From Bacteroidales bacterium UBA3743 (lineage in GTDB: Bacteria > Bacteroidota > Bacteroidia > Bacteroidales > Paludibacteraceae), in NCBI GenBank assembly GCA_002371265.1, contig DFGT01000029.1, positions 1 through 64,000 of the forward strand: 64,000 nt of DNA, written 5' to 3'. Positions 26,701 to 35,143 of this stretch are shown here, one piece after another (position 1 is the first letter of the stretch; each line of letters begins with the position of its first letter). The notes below the pieces were generated by a model, which saw nothing but the letters and a program-made list of their open reading frames with translations, ran no database searches and was not told the origin of the DNA. The translations under genes and the position numbers were made by a program.

Positions 26701-27170
26701 ATTCCTACTTCAAGTACAACACCGCAAGTTGTACAGAAGGAAGAGTTGAATACCATATTGAAGATGCTTTGAGTGAAGGATGGCATACAATCAATATCAA
26801 AGCATGGGATTTGCAAAGCAACTCGTCGGAATCCACAATCCGAATCTATGTAAACGAAAATCTGTCTCCTGAAATTGAGACACTGACAGTCTACCCTAAC
26901 CCTGCCAAAGACTATTTCACAGCATACATAAAGACAAACAGACCTGACGAGGTACAAACCATAAAGTGTTCTTTGTCTGAATTTTCAGGCAGAGAGATAT
27001 TAAAGAAAGAATTTAAAGACAAGCCTTCAGACGGAATATGGAAAATCGAATTTGACCTGAACAAGAACGGTCAAGTCGCCAATGGTCTATACTTATTACA
27101 TGTCTGTGTGGCAACTGAGAAATCAGACTTTGTGGAAAAGACAGAAAAAGTCGTGGTTATTGCGCAATAA
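23760..27170 (+). CDS. porU: type IX secretion sortase PorU-like, copy 1
   Basis: About 1136 residues, C25 gingipain-fold cell-surface sortase that in known systems cleaves C-terminal sorting domains of T9SS cargo. A signal peptide (MKSLKNIFTYTIAMTLASMS... ASA) is followed by a beta-rich domain and the C25 domain at about 405-760. The catalytic His is in NYLGHSSYNAISAEHS (about 647) and Cys in WFAGSCNLSQYDDF (about 680). Immunoglobulin-like strands follow, then a T9SS type A domain with LTVYPNPAKDYF; PorU proteins are known to keep such a domain. Unlike copy 2, the residue after the catalytic His is Ser, not Gly. Paralogue copy 2 and porV follow. Confidence 0.88.
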   Translation: MKSLKNIFTYTIAMTLASMSVASAQNLRTYTDKSVLSSGKTVKIRVQEEGLYSFTYNELREMGFSNPKNVHLRGYGGELLNEDFTETNHYVDDLADQPVVDLGDKIAFYLRGVVGLTKINASATNNIGITENYTSDYSYYFLHEENTEAKRIELAEELAEDSIKETTYTAIKWQKFDDINVAKSGRNWYGNKFSNGNSKTFTFSFTNLIAGEIGRIYSNVMSASSTTGEFNLKTDLTDKSVTLEKAAKYDFGFEKTMEAEVTQPSSNSISATYKYTTSSATGAGYIDYIIAAAKCNLRGNVGYQMIPVSPSYTETTITYAALNSNSNIQVWDVTEIGDIRIVPTRLSQDSLIFTVKTRPTVGRYIMANWGGDFPTPEVVGEVNNQNLHALKDIEYVVVTPPEFIDQANEIAEFHKKEDGMSVAVVTAEQVFNEFSSGTPDPTAIRAFMKMLWDKASKSEYGVYPQYLLLMGDGTYDNRGRLKMNDYNKMLTYQSIKSLNETSSYTNDDYFGYVEDGTLGYNNLYMNKNVNIGVGRFPVSKAEQADILINKVKQYYALEPGEWRSKILSLADDNDEQSSTSAFHSFLSHQEEAIFALETVEPRMNVTRLYWDNFKCDMSGGSRRYPEVTAAITKKFSEGSLIFNYLGHSSYNAISAEHSYSISQAQSIYNKIYPVWFAGSCNLSQYDDFRSSFGEEIILNPNGGAIASIGSVRTAYASPNLSLDKDFLKQAFNPENEYYLGKIYRAAKTVRGQDSNKMVYILLGDPGLKLKVPELNLVVDSIVTMNSDGTITKTDTLKALSKMKIYCHVEDESGNILNQFNGLVNATLKDKKVKAFTLGNKDGIDPFSYHDRQSTLYTGSSVVTNGKFELQMIIPKDINYKVGYGRLSMYAYDELNGLDAMGANEDLLIGGSTDDIMPDNVGPNIVLTTNGKKYKDGYKVNPNPMIFVDLSDASGINATGSSIGHNITLTIDGNTKNVISLNSYFKYNTASCTEGRVEYHIEDALSEGWHTINIKAWDLQSNSSESTIRIYVNENLSPEIETLTVYPNPAKDYFTAYIKTNRPDEVQTIKCSLSEFSGREILKKEFKDKPSDGIWKIEFDLNKNGQVANGLYLLHVCVATEKSDFVEKTEKVVVIAQ

Positions 27171-27192
27171 AATATTGCATCATACGTTAATT

Positions 27193-27228
27193 GTGCAGAT
27201 AGAAAAAACTATCTGCACATTTTTTTTG
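27193..27228 (+). terminator. terminator/attenuator between the two porU copies
   Basis: GTGCAGATAG-AAAAAA-CTATCTGCAC gives a perfect 10-bp stem followed by A and eight T. The T run ends two bases before the ATG of the second porU copy, so it would cut the transcript right at that gene's start. Confidence 0.85.
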
Positions 27229-27229
27229 T

Positions 27230-30200
27230 ATGAGCATAAGATTTTTAAGACAGATATTGACAAGTATGTTTGCAATGACATTGGCTTCAATTAGTATAGT
27301 CAATGCCAAAAACTTGCGTTCATATACCGACAAATCGATTTTGTCAAACGGTAAAACAGTAAAGATTCGTGTACAGGAGGAAGGTGTCTACACAATTTCT
27401 TACAACGAATTACGCAACATGGGATTCTCCAATCCTAAAAAAGTTCATTTGCGCGGATATGGAGGCGAATTGCTGGATGAAGACTTCACTGAAAGCAATC
27501 ATTATGTCGACGATTTGTCCGACCAACCTGTTGTGGACTTAGGAGACAGAATCGCATTCTATTTAAGAGGAGTTGTGGGGTTAACAAAAATAAACGCATC
27601 TGCGACAAACAATATCGGCATTTCCGAAAACTATTCTTCCGATTATTCCTACTATTTTTTACACGAGGAAAATACGGAAGCCAAAAGAATCGAGTTTGGC
27701 GACGAATTGATTGAAACCAATAAAAAAAAGACTACCTATACAGCCATCAAATGGATGAAATTTGAAGACATCAACATCGCCAAAACTGGCAGAAACTGGT
27801 ATGGCTGCAAATTCAATAATGGAGACAGCAAAACGTTCTCATTCCACTTCGACAATATCATAGTGGGAGCAAGAGGAAATATCTACAGCAATGTACTTAC
27901 CGCATCGCAAAATATAGGAGAATTCATTCTCAAAACTGATTTGGAGAACATATCAGAAACATTCGACAAAAAAGTAATAAAAGACTCTTACCTTGGGTTT
28001 GATGCGATAATGCATGCCGAAGTCACACAATCTGCAGATAATAGCATATCAGCCACATACAAATACACAACAACATCTAAAACTGGAACGGGATACATCG
28101 ACTATATAATAGCCGCCGCCCAATGCAGTCTGAAGGGGAACCTTGATTATCAAATGATTCCAGTAAGTCCATCTTATACAGAAACAAACATCACATATGC
28201 CGCTCTGAATTCCAATTCAAACATCCAGGTTTGGGATGTTTCTGAGATCGGAGATGTCAAAAGAGTGCCAACAAAATCTAGCAAAGACAGTTTGATTTTC
28301 ACTGTCAAGACAAGACCAACAGTAGGCAGGTACATCATGGTCGATTGGGGAGGAAAATTCAAAACCCCAGAAATTGTCGGAAATGTAGACAACCAGAATC
28401 TACATGCTCTTAAAGACATCGAATATACGGTAGTCACAAATCCTGAGTTCATCGCCCAAGCAAATGAAATTGCAGAATTCCATCATGAGAAAGATGGCAT
28501 GAGCGTCGCCGTTGTAACCACCGACCAAGTGTACAACGAATTTTCAAGCGGAACACCCGACCCCACTGCAATCAGAGCATTCATGAAAATGTTATGGGAT
28601 AAAGCGTCTGAGTCGGAATATGGAGTCTACCCTCAATATCTGTTGTTAATAGGAGATGGCACATACGACAACAGAGGATTATTAAAAATTCCAGACTATA
28701 ATAAAATGGTGACATACCAATCAGTCCGATCGTTAACAGAAACAAACAGCTATTCATGCGACGATTATTTCGGATATGTAGAAGACGGGACACTTGGCTA
28801 CAATAACCTATACCTAAACAAGAATATAAATATCGGTGTTGGAAGATTCCCTGTTTCGAAAGCAGAACAAGCAGAAGCCCTTGTCAATAAAGTTAAACAA
28901 TACTACGCATTGGGTCCAGGAGAATGGAGGAATAAAGTCATTGCTCTTGCAGACGACAACGAAGATACCCAATCAGCATATGATTACTATTTTTTTTTCC
29001 ACCAAGAAGAAGAAGCGATAACCACATTGCATTCAGCGGAGCCAAGGATGAATGTATCCCGTATATATTGGGACAATTTCACCTGTAGCATGAACGGAGG
29101 GTCACGAAGATATCCAGAAGTCACCACGACCATAACAAGGAAATTCTCCGAGGGAGCATTGATTTTCAACTATCTCGGTCATGGCTCTTACAATGCCATC
29201 AGTGCGGAACATTCATACTCAATAACACAAGTGCACAATATATACAATAAAATATATCCTGTATGGTTTGCGGGAAGTTGCAACGTGTCACAATACGACG
29301 ATTTCAGATATAGTTTCGGAGAGGAAATAATGCTCAATCCGCAAGGTGGAGCCATCGCATCTATCGGAGCTGTACGTACGGCATATTCCGATCAAAACCT
29401 ATCGTTGAACAAGAATTTTCTCAGACAACTATTTAATCCAGAGAACGAATACCGTTTAGGGAAAATATACAGAGCCGCTAAAACAGCAAACGAATCAGAT
29501 TCCAACAAAATGGTTTATATTCTATTGGGAGATCCAGGGATAAAACTTAAAGTGCCAGAACTTAATCTGGTAGTCGATTCAATAATCACTTTGAAGAGAG
29601 ATGGCACCGTCTCCAAGGCAGACACTCTAAAAGCCCTATCCAAGGAAAAATTCTATTGTCATGTTGAAGACGAGACAGGCCACATATTGCCTCAGTTCAA
29701 TGGAATTGTCAACGTCACACTCAAAGACAAAGAGATGCAAATGAAGACAAAAGCAAATAAAGAGTTGACATTTCAAGAAACACAACCTAATGGCAATGTT
29801 ATAGATGTATCAAGACAAATAGACCCATACACGTACTACGACCACAAGAGCATTCTTTACACCGGATCAACCGTAGTGAAAAACGGAAAATTTGAGATTC
29901 AAATGATCATACCAAAAGACATCAACTATAAAGTAGGCAATGGAAGGCTATCAATGTATGCGTATGATGAAAACAACGGTTGGGATGCCATGGGATCAAA
30001 TGACAGTTTATTGATCGGAGGCAGTGTGTCAGATATAGAGACAGACAATATCGGACCAAATATCGTATTGACCACCAACGGGAATAAATACAAAGATGGA
30101 TTTAAAGTCAATCCAAATCCGATGGTATATGTGGATTTTTCAGATGCAAGCGGAATAAATGCCACCGGCAGCAGCGTAGGTCATAATATAACTCTGACTG

Positions 30201-30703
30201 TAGATGACGACACGAAGAATGTCATTAATCTAAATTCCTACTTCAAATACAATATTGGAAGCTGTACAGAAGGAAAAGTAGAATATCACATGGAAAAGCC
30301 ATTGAGTGAAGGCTGGCACGCCATCAAAATCAAAACATGGGATTTGCAAAACAACTCATCAGAATCCTCAATTCAGATCTACGTAACAGAAAGTTTGGCT
30401 CCTGAGATTGAAACTCTGACAGTCTACCCTAACCCAGCCAAGGATCATTTCACGGCTTTTATAATGACCAACAGGCCAGACGAAGTTCAAACAGTAGAAT
30501 GTTCGTTGATTGATTTGTCAGGCAGAGAAATTCTGAGGAAAGAGTTGAAAGACAAACCAACTGACGGATCCTGGAAAATAGAATTTGATCTGAACAAAAA
30601 TGGCAAAGTTTCTTCAGGATTATACTTTTTACGTGCGAGAATAGCCACAGAAAATTCTAATTTTGCAGAAAAAACAGAAAAAATAATGGTAATTGCACAA
30701 TAA
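27230..30703 (+). CDS. porU: type IX secretion sortase PorU-like, copy 2
   Basis: 1157-residue tandem paralogue of the previous gene, similar along its whole length. A signal peptide ends near VNA (residue 25), then NLRSYTDKSILSNGKTVKIR. The C25 active site keeps His in NYLGHGSYNAISAEHS (about 651) and Cys in WFAGSCNVSQYDDF (684). It has an extra segment of about 20 residues around 835-860 (MKTKANKELTFQETQPNGN) absent from copy 1. It ends with a T9SS sorting domain (LTVYPNPAKDHF). The strong hairpin just before the start codon suggests separate control from copy 1. It lies directly before porV, the usual PorU partner. Confidence 0.88.
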   Translation: MSIRFLRQILTSMFAMTLASISIVNAKNLRSYTDKSILSNGKTVKIRVQEEGVYTISYNELRNMGFSNPKKVHLRGYGGELLDEDFTESNHYVDDLSDQPVVDLGDRIAFYLRGVVGLTKINASATNNIGISENYSSDYSYYFLHEENTEAKRIEFGDELIETNKKKTTYTAIKWMKFEDINIAKTGRNWYGCKFNNGDSKTFSFHFDNIIVGARGNIYSNVLTASQNIGEFILKTDLENISETFDKKVIKDSYLGFDAIMHAEVTQSADNSISATYKYTTTSKTGTGYIDYIIAAAQCSLKGNLDYQMIPVSPSYTETNITYAALNSNSNIQVWDVSEIGDVKRVPTKSSKDSLIFTVKTRPTVGRYIMVDWGGKFKTPEIVGNVDNQNLHALKDIEYTVVTNPEFIAQANEIAEFHHEKDGMSVAVVTTDQVYNEFSSGTPDPTAIRAFMKMLWDKASESEYGVYPQYLLLIGDGTYDNRGLLKIPDYNKMVTYQSVRSLTETNSYSCDDYFGYVEDGTLGYNNLYLNKNINIGVGRFPVSKAEQAEALVNKVKQYYALGPGEWRNKVIALADDNEDTQSAYDYYFFFHQEEEAITTLHSAEPRMNVSRIYWDNFTCSMNGGSRRYPEVTTTITRKFSEGALIFNYLGHGSYNAISAEHSYSITQVHNIYNKIYPVWFAGSCNVSQYDDFRYSFGEEIMLNPQGGAIASIGAVRTAYSDQNLSLNKNFLRQLFNPENEYRLGKIYRAAKTANESDSNKMVYILLGDPGIKLKVPELNLVVDSIITLKRDGTVSKADTLKALSKEKFYCHVEDETGHILPQFNGIVNVTLKDKEMQMKTKANKELTFQETQPNGNVIDVSRQIDPYTYYDHKSILYTGSTVVKNGKFEIQMIIPKDINYKVGNGRLSMYAYDENNGWDAMGSNDSLLIGGSVSDIETDNIGPNIVLTTNGNKYKDGFKVNPNPMVYVDFSDASGINATGSSVGHNITLTVDDDTKNVINLNSYFKYNIGSCTEGKVEYHMEKPLSEGWHAIKIKTWDLQNNSSESSIQIYVTESLAPEIETLTVYPNPAKDHFTAFIMTNRPDEVQTVECSLIDLSGREILRKELKDKPTDGSWKIEFDLNKNGKVSSGLYFLRARIATENSNFAEKTEKIMVIAQ

Positions 30704-30755
30704 ATAGTAATATTGCACGTTAAATGAGTAGAAAAAGCTAAAATAGAATAGATAG

Positions 30756-31970
30756 ATGAAAAGAATAAAAGTAAGTTTGGCCGGAACAGCAATAATGCTA
30801 TCCGTATTGAGCGTAAACGCAGAAAGCAAAGGCGATTACTTCAACCCATTACAGACTGCAATACCTTCTTTGAGTATTGCCCCTGATGCAAGAGGTGGTG
30901 GTATGGGAGATGTTGGAGCCGCGACATCTGCCGACATTTTTTCTCAATATTGGAATCCTTCAAAATACGCAACTATGGAAGGCAAAGGAGGAGTAGCAAT
31001 ATCATACACTCCTTGGCTGAGAGAAATTGTAAACGACATCAATTTAGCATATTTGGCTGGCTACTATAAATTAGACGACAAGCAGGCCCTGTCAGCATCT
31101 TTGAGATATTTCTCTTACGGAGAGATCAACTTGACAGACATGCCAGGTCCTTCAGGTGAAGTGATTTCTCAAGGTACCGCAAAGCCATACGAATTGGCAA
31201 TCGACGCTGCTTATTCACGTGCTTTGAGTCAGTATTGGAATGCATCAGTGGCATTGAGATTCATATTCTCAGACCTAATGAACGGTGTGGTAGACGAGCA
31301 GTCTTACAATGCCGCAAAGTCAGTTGCAGCCGACATTTCTGCTTTCTACAGTCGTCCATTTGATTTGTCAGACAAGAGAGTAGCAAAATTGAATATCGGT
31401 ACCAACATCTCAAACATCGGTGCTAAACCAACATACGACGACGGAGCGACATATCAGTACCTCCCAACAAATTGGAGATTGGGTGTCAATTATGAATTTC
31501 CAATCGATGCCTACAACAAATTCTCTGTATCATTCGACATCAACAAGCTTTTAGTACCAACAACTCCTCTTGAAAGTGACTACGAGACCAGAGAGGAATA
31601 CGAAAATGCTTTGGATGAATACCGTAATCATGGTACAATCAAAGGAATCTTCAAATCATTTGGTGATTCAGGTGGATTCGGAGAGGAAATGAAAGAAATC
31701 ACATGGAGCTTGGGTGGAGAATACTCCTACAGAGATATGTTTATGGCTCGCTTCGGATATTTTCACGAAAATGAGACAAAAGGAAACAGAAAATATTTTG
31801 CAGCCGGAATTGGATTCAAAATGAGAGTGTTTGAGATCAATGCCGCATATCTAATCGCGTCTCATTCTAGTGCGAACTGTCCACTTGACAGAACATTGCG
31901 TTTTTCTCTTGGATTCAATTTCGACGGAATGAAGAAATTGGTAGATAATTCAAATTCATCCGAAGAATAA
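30756..31970 (+). CDS. porV: type IX secretion outer membrane protein PorV
   Basis: 404-residue outer-membrane beta-barrel of the FadL-like PorV/LptO family. A signal peptide ends at NAES (residues 20-25). Diagnostic segments are SIAPDARGGGMGDVGAATS and SQYWNPSKYA near the N-terminus. In known systems PorV shuttles cargo from the translocon to the PorU sortase. It follows the two porU copies by 52 bp, supporting a T9SS attachment module. Confidence 0.93.
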   Translation: MKRIKVSLAGTAIMLSVLSVNAESKGDYFNPLQTAIPSLSIAPDARGGGMGDVGAATSADIFSQYWNPSKYATMEGKGGVAISYTPWLREIVNDINLAYLAGYYKLDDKQALSASLRYFSYGEINLTDMPGPSGEVISQGTAKPYELAIDAAYSRALSQYWNASVALRFIFSDLMNGVVDEQSYNAAKSVAADISAFYSRPFDLSDKRVAKLNIGTNISNIGAKPTYDDGATYQYLPTNWRLGVNYEFPIDAYNKFSVSFDINKLLVPTTPLESDYETREEYENALDEYRNHGTIKGIFKSFGDSGGFGEEMKEITWSLGGEYSYRDMFMARFGYFHENETKGNRKYFAAGIGFKMRVFEINAAYLIASHSSANCPLDRTLRFSLGFNFDGMKKLVDNSNSSEE

Positions 31971-32004
31971 CGGACACGATTTTTGAAAAGAAATATATAA
32001 TTGC

Positions 32005-32037
32005 AGAGACGCACCAATCGTGCGTCTCTACATTTTT
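32005..32037 (+). terminator. terminator after porV, built from a dispersed palindrome
   Basis: AGAGACGCAC-CAATC-GTGCGTCTCT forms a perfect 10-bp stem followed by ACATTTTT. The stem is a member of the GAGACGCA palindrome family. Confidence 0.75.
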
Positions 32038-32196
32038 AGTCTTTGACAAATAGAATATTGACACTTATCACGACAACACGTCGAATCAAAGACTGAAATA
32101 ATAATTGATAAATCTCCACAATTCGTGTTTTTGCCCTAAAAAATTTCAAGCTTTGCATTTTTTCTACTAATTTTGCGAAGCTAAAAAGAAAAAACG

Positions 32197-33162
32197 ATGA
32201 TAAACAGAATCCTTCTTCGAATCAAAGTAATTCAGATACTTTTTTCGTACTACAAAAGCAACAGTAAAGATGTCAACGACGCAAAAAATGAGTTGACTCT
32301 CTCTCTCGACAAGACATACGAGCTTTACATGCTATTGCTTAGACTTGCTGTCGAAGTGTCTGACTATGCTAAAACAAGAAAAGAGTCTATCGCAAAAAGA
32401 TGCCAAATGGCCGGTGATGCCAACTTTGACAGCGGAGAGAAAGTTCCTGCCGATTTCTTGGCTGAAAACAAAGTGGCACAACAGCTTGCTGAAAACGAGA
32501 CTCTGAACAAATTCCTAGAGGAGAACAAATTATCATGGAACAAACATCCTGAAATCATCAACTCCCTATATGCCGAGGCTTTGACTTCCCAGGCTTACGA
32601 GACAGCCGAGGCAAGCGAACGCGACTACGACTGCGACCGTCGTTTCCTACGTGGATTCTACAAAAGCGTCGTGACTTCAAACAAGATGCTGACTGAAGAG
32701 TTGGAAGGAATGTCAATCTATTGGAACGATGACACTGAGACTGTCATCAGTTTCATTATGAAGACTATCGCACGCTACGAGGAGACAACCCCTAACGACT
32801 ACGAGTTGATGCCTAAGTTCAGCGACCCCACTGATGAGACTTTCGCTCTTACTCTACTTACAAAGGTCATCTACAATCAGGCTGAGTATGACGAGCTAAT
32901 CATGACCCACATCAAAAACTGGGACAAGGAGCGTATCGCATTCATGGACAAGATCATCCTTCAAACCGCGATTGCTGAGCTTTTCGCATTCCCTCATATT
33001 CCAATCGTAGTCACTATGAACGAGTATGTGGAGCTTTCCAAATACTACAGCACTCCAAGAAGTTCAACTTTCATCAATGGCGTGCTTGACGCTATCGTGA
33101 AAGATCTTAAAGAACAAAACAAATTGACAAAAGTTGCGGTGATAACACCAAAAACAAGATAA
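32197..33162 (+). CDS. nusB: transcription antitermination factor NusB
   Basis: 321-residue Bacteroidota-type NusB. It begins MINRILLRIKVIQILFSYYK, as expected for the family, and the NusB fold lies mainly in the C-terminal 150 residues (IKNWDKERIAFMDKIILQTA, TPRSSTFINGVLDAIVKDL). The long central helical region makes it about twice the size of E. coli NusB. It opens a tight six-gene cluster, with yajC 17 bp downstream. A TAATTTTG -7-like motif lies about 25 bp before the start. Confidence 0.93.
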   Translation: MINRILLRIKVIQILFSYYKSNSKDVNDAKNELTLSLDKTYELYMLLLRLAVEVSDYAKTRKESIAKRCQMAGDANFDSGEKVPADFLAENKVAQQLAENETLNKFLEENKLSWNKHPEIINSLYAEALTSQAYETAEASERDYDCDRRFLRGFYKSVVTSNKMLTEELEGMSIYWNDDTETVISFIMKTIARYEETTPNDYELMPKFSDPTDETFALTLLTKVIYNQAEYDELIMTHIKNWDKERIAFMDKIILQTAIAELFAFPHIPIVVTMNEYVELSKYYSTPRSSTFINGVLDAIVKDLKEQNKLTKVAVITPKTR

Positions 33163-33179
33163 TCTAAAAAATTCAAAAC

Positions 33180-33518
33180 ATGAATCTATTATCAATTCTA
33201 CTACAGGCTCAGCCAGGCATGGGCTCTATGTTACCAATGATTATAATCTTCGGTGCATTCTTCATCTACATGATCTGGAGCCAGAAAAAACAGGAGAAAA
33301 AAATCCGTCAATACCGTGCCAACCTAAAGGCTGGCGACACTGTGATTCTACAGACGGGTATTTACGGCAAAATCAAAAGTATAGAGGCAGACGGTGTGAC
33401 GATCCGCATCGAAATCGCGCCAAACGTTGTTGTTAATGTAAACGTCAACTACGTCTATCCAACAAACGAAGTTCAGTCAAGCTCTGCCCCAACTGACGCT
33501 TCTAACTATTCTAAGTAA
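33180..33518 (+). CDS. yajC: preprotein translocase subunit YajC
   Basis: 112-residue inner membrane protein accessory to SecDF. One membrane segment at about residues 16-35 (MLPMIIIFGAFFIYMIW) is followed by SQKKQEKKIRQYRANLKAGD and VILQTGIYGKIKSIE, the typical YajC core. Confidence 0.94.
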   Translation: MNLLSILLQAQPGMGSMLPMIIIFGAFFIYMIWSQKKQEKKIRQYRANLKAGDTVILQTGIYGKIKSIEADGVTIRIEIAPNVVVNVNVNYVYPTNEVQSSSAPTDASNYSK

Positions 33519-33536
33519 TTCCTCATTTAGAGTGTA

Positions 33537-34553
33537 GTGAAAGACGAATTTCTAAATTTTATAGAAAAACAAATCAAAAAGGCCAAGGAATTTGTGACGA
33601 GCAAAGACCTTTGGGTCTTTTTGTTTTTTTTGACTATATCCGCTACCCTCTGGCTGATGCAGGCCTCGTCGGAAAAAGGTGAGTCTACTATCCAAATTCC
33701 GATACAATATGAAGAAATACCTGAAGGTTTTTGCAAAAGCGAACAGTTATGTCCCGCACTCGAAGTGACGGTGACAGACCAATGGCAAACATTGTTCAAA
33801 TACCACGCTAAAATGGCATTTGCTTTTCTTGGCTATGGATTCGACACAATCAAAATCGGAAGAGAAAAACTACAAGAGGGCAAAAATCTGATTCAGGCAA
33901 AAAGTTTCGAAGCTAAGTTGAAAGAGCAACTCAACGCCAACACTAAAATCGAAAGTTATTCTCCAGACACAATCAAAGTGTCTATATTCAAAATAGAGAA
34001 GAAGACGGTGCCCGTTAAACTGGTCGGCAATATACGTCTTCGCCCGCAGTATATCCAAATCGGTGATGTGACAATATCTCCAGACAAAGTGGATATTTTC
34101 GGAACAAAAGAGACTTTGGACAAGATTGATTCTCTGGAGACATTGCCTGCCGACTCTCTTTTCGGCGACATATTCGAGAACACCACTAAAATTGTGCCGT
34201 TGAGAAAGAGTGACAATATCTCATTCAATGAGTCTCAGGTCTCTGTAGAGATTAAAGCGGAGCAAGTCACAGAAAAGATAATCGACGTGGTCGGCATCAA
34301 CAAAAAGAACGTACCCGCCAATCTGACATTGAAGACATTCCCAGCTTCCGTTGGTGTGAAATGTAAGGTCGGTGTCAGCAATTGGGACAAGATAACACCT
34401 TCGTCGTTCACACTCGTTGTGGACTACAACAAGATCAACAGCAAAAGCAAAAAAATCAACGTGGAGGTTGCCAACAGTGCCGAAGGCGTATTCGGAATAT
34501 CTTTGCATCCAGACCAGGTTGAGTTTATAATCGAAACAAAAACTGAGCAATAA
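33537..34553 (+). CDS. YbbR/CdaR-like domain protein
   Basis: 338-residue protein with one N-terminal membrane helix (LWVFLFFLTISATLWLM, about 20-38) and extracytoplasmic YbbR-type beta repeats (for example VPVKLVGNIRLRPQYIQ). The start is GTG. In Firmicutes such proteins regulate the diadenylate cyclase CdaA; here the link is only by family. It ends with TAATG, overlapping the start of coaE by one base. Confidence 0.8.
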   Translation: MKDEFLNFIEKQIKKAKEFVTSKDLWVFLFFLTISATLWLMQASSEKGESTIQIPIQYEEIPEGFCKSEQLCPALEVTVTDQWQTLFKYHAKMAFAFLGYGFDTIKIGREKLQEGKNLIQAKSFEAKLKEQLNANTKIESYSPDTIKVSIFKIEKKTVPVKLVGNIRLRPQYIQIGDVTISPDKVDIFGTKETLDKIDSLETLPADSLFGDIFENTTKIVPLRKSDNISFNESQVSVEIKAEQVTEKIIDVVGINKKNVPANLTLKTFPASVGVKCKVGVSNWDKITPSSFTLVVDYNKINSKSKKINVEVANSAEGVFGISLHPDQVEFIIETKTEQ

Positions 34554-35143
34554 TGTTGAGACTTGGAATCACAGGCGGTATCGGATCCGGCAAAAGTGTC
34601 GTCAGCAAAACACTTTCCGTATTAGGTGTCCCAGTTTATGACTGCGACTCCAGAGCAAAATGGTTGCAGGAGAACGATGCAGACGTGAGACGAAAGATAA
34701 TGGATCTGCTTGGAGACGACGTGTATGAAGGGCGACGTCTCAACAGAAAAAAGATGGCAGCAAAGATTTTTTCTGACGCTGCTTTGCTGACTGAGGTTGA
34801 AGGAATCGTGCATCCAGCTGTGGAAAAAGATTTCAATAGATGGTGTTTAGATCAAAAAAAAGACATCGTTGCTTTGGAGAGTGCAATACTCTACGAATGC
34901 AGTCTGAACAATAAATGTATCGACAAAGTATGCCTCGTCTACGCTCCTATTGAGACCAGAATTGAAAGAGTCGCACGACGCGATTCCGCAAATATTGAAG
35001 AAATCCGCCAACGCATGGCCAACCAAGCCCGCGATGACGAAAAAATAAATAAAGCAGACTTTGTAGTTAAAAACTACTCCAACCACAGCGTAATAAGCCA
35101 GGTGTTGGAAATGATGGGTAAAGCGAGAGAAGAATGGAAATGA
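34553..35143 (+). CDS. coaE: dephospho-CoA kinase
   Basis: 196-residue P-loop kinase for the last step of coenzyme A synthesis. It has the Walker A motif GITGGIGSGKSVV at residues 5-17, then VPVYDCDSRAKWL and VEGIVHPAVEKDF, typical of CoaE. It overlaps both neighbours (1 bp with the YbbR gene, 10 bp with dxs), so it is translationally coupled in the operon. Confidence 0.95.
   Translation: MLRLGITGGIGSGKSVVSKTLSVLGVPVYDCDSRAKWLQENDADVRRKIMDLLGDDVYEGRRLNRKKMAAKIFSDAALLTEVEGIVHPAVEKDFNRWCLDQKKDIVALESAILYECSLNNKCIDKVCLVYAPIETRIERVARRDSANIEEIRQRMANQARDDEKINKADFVVKNYSNHSVISQVLEMMGKAREEWK

Noticed and set aside
23760..30703. Gingipain-type secreted proteases rather than sortases
   Set aside because: Length, domain order and position before porV fit PorU better, though one copy acting as a protease is not excluded.
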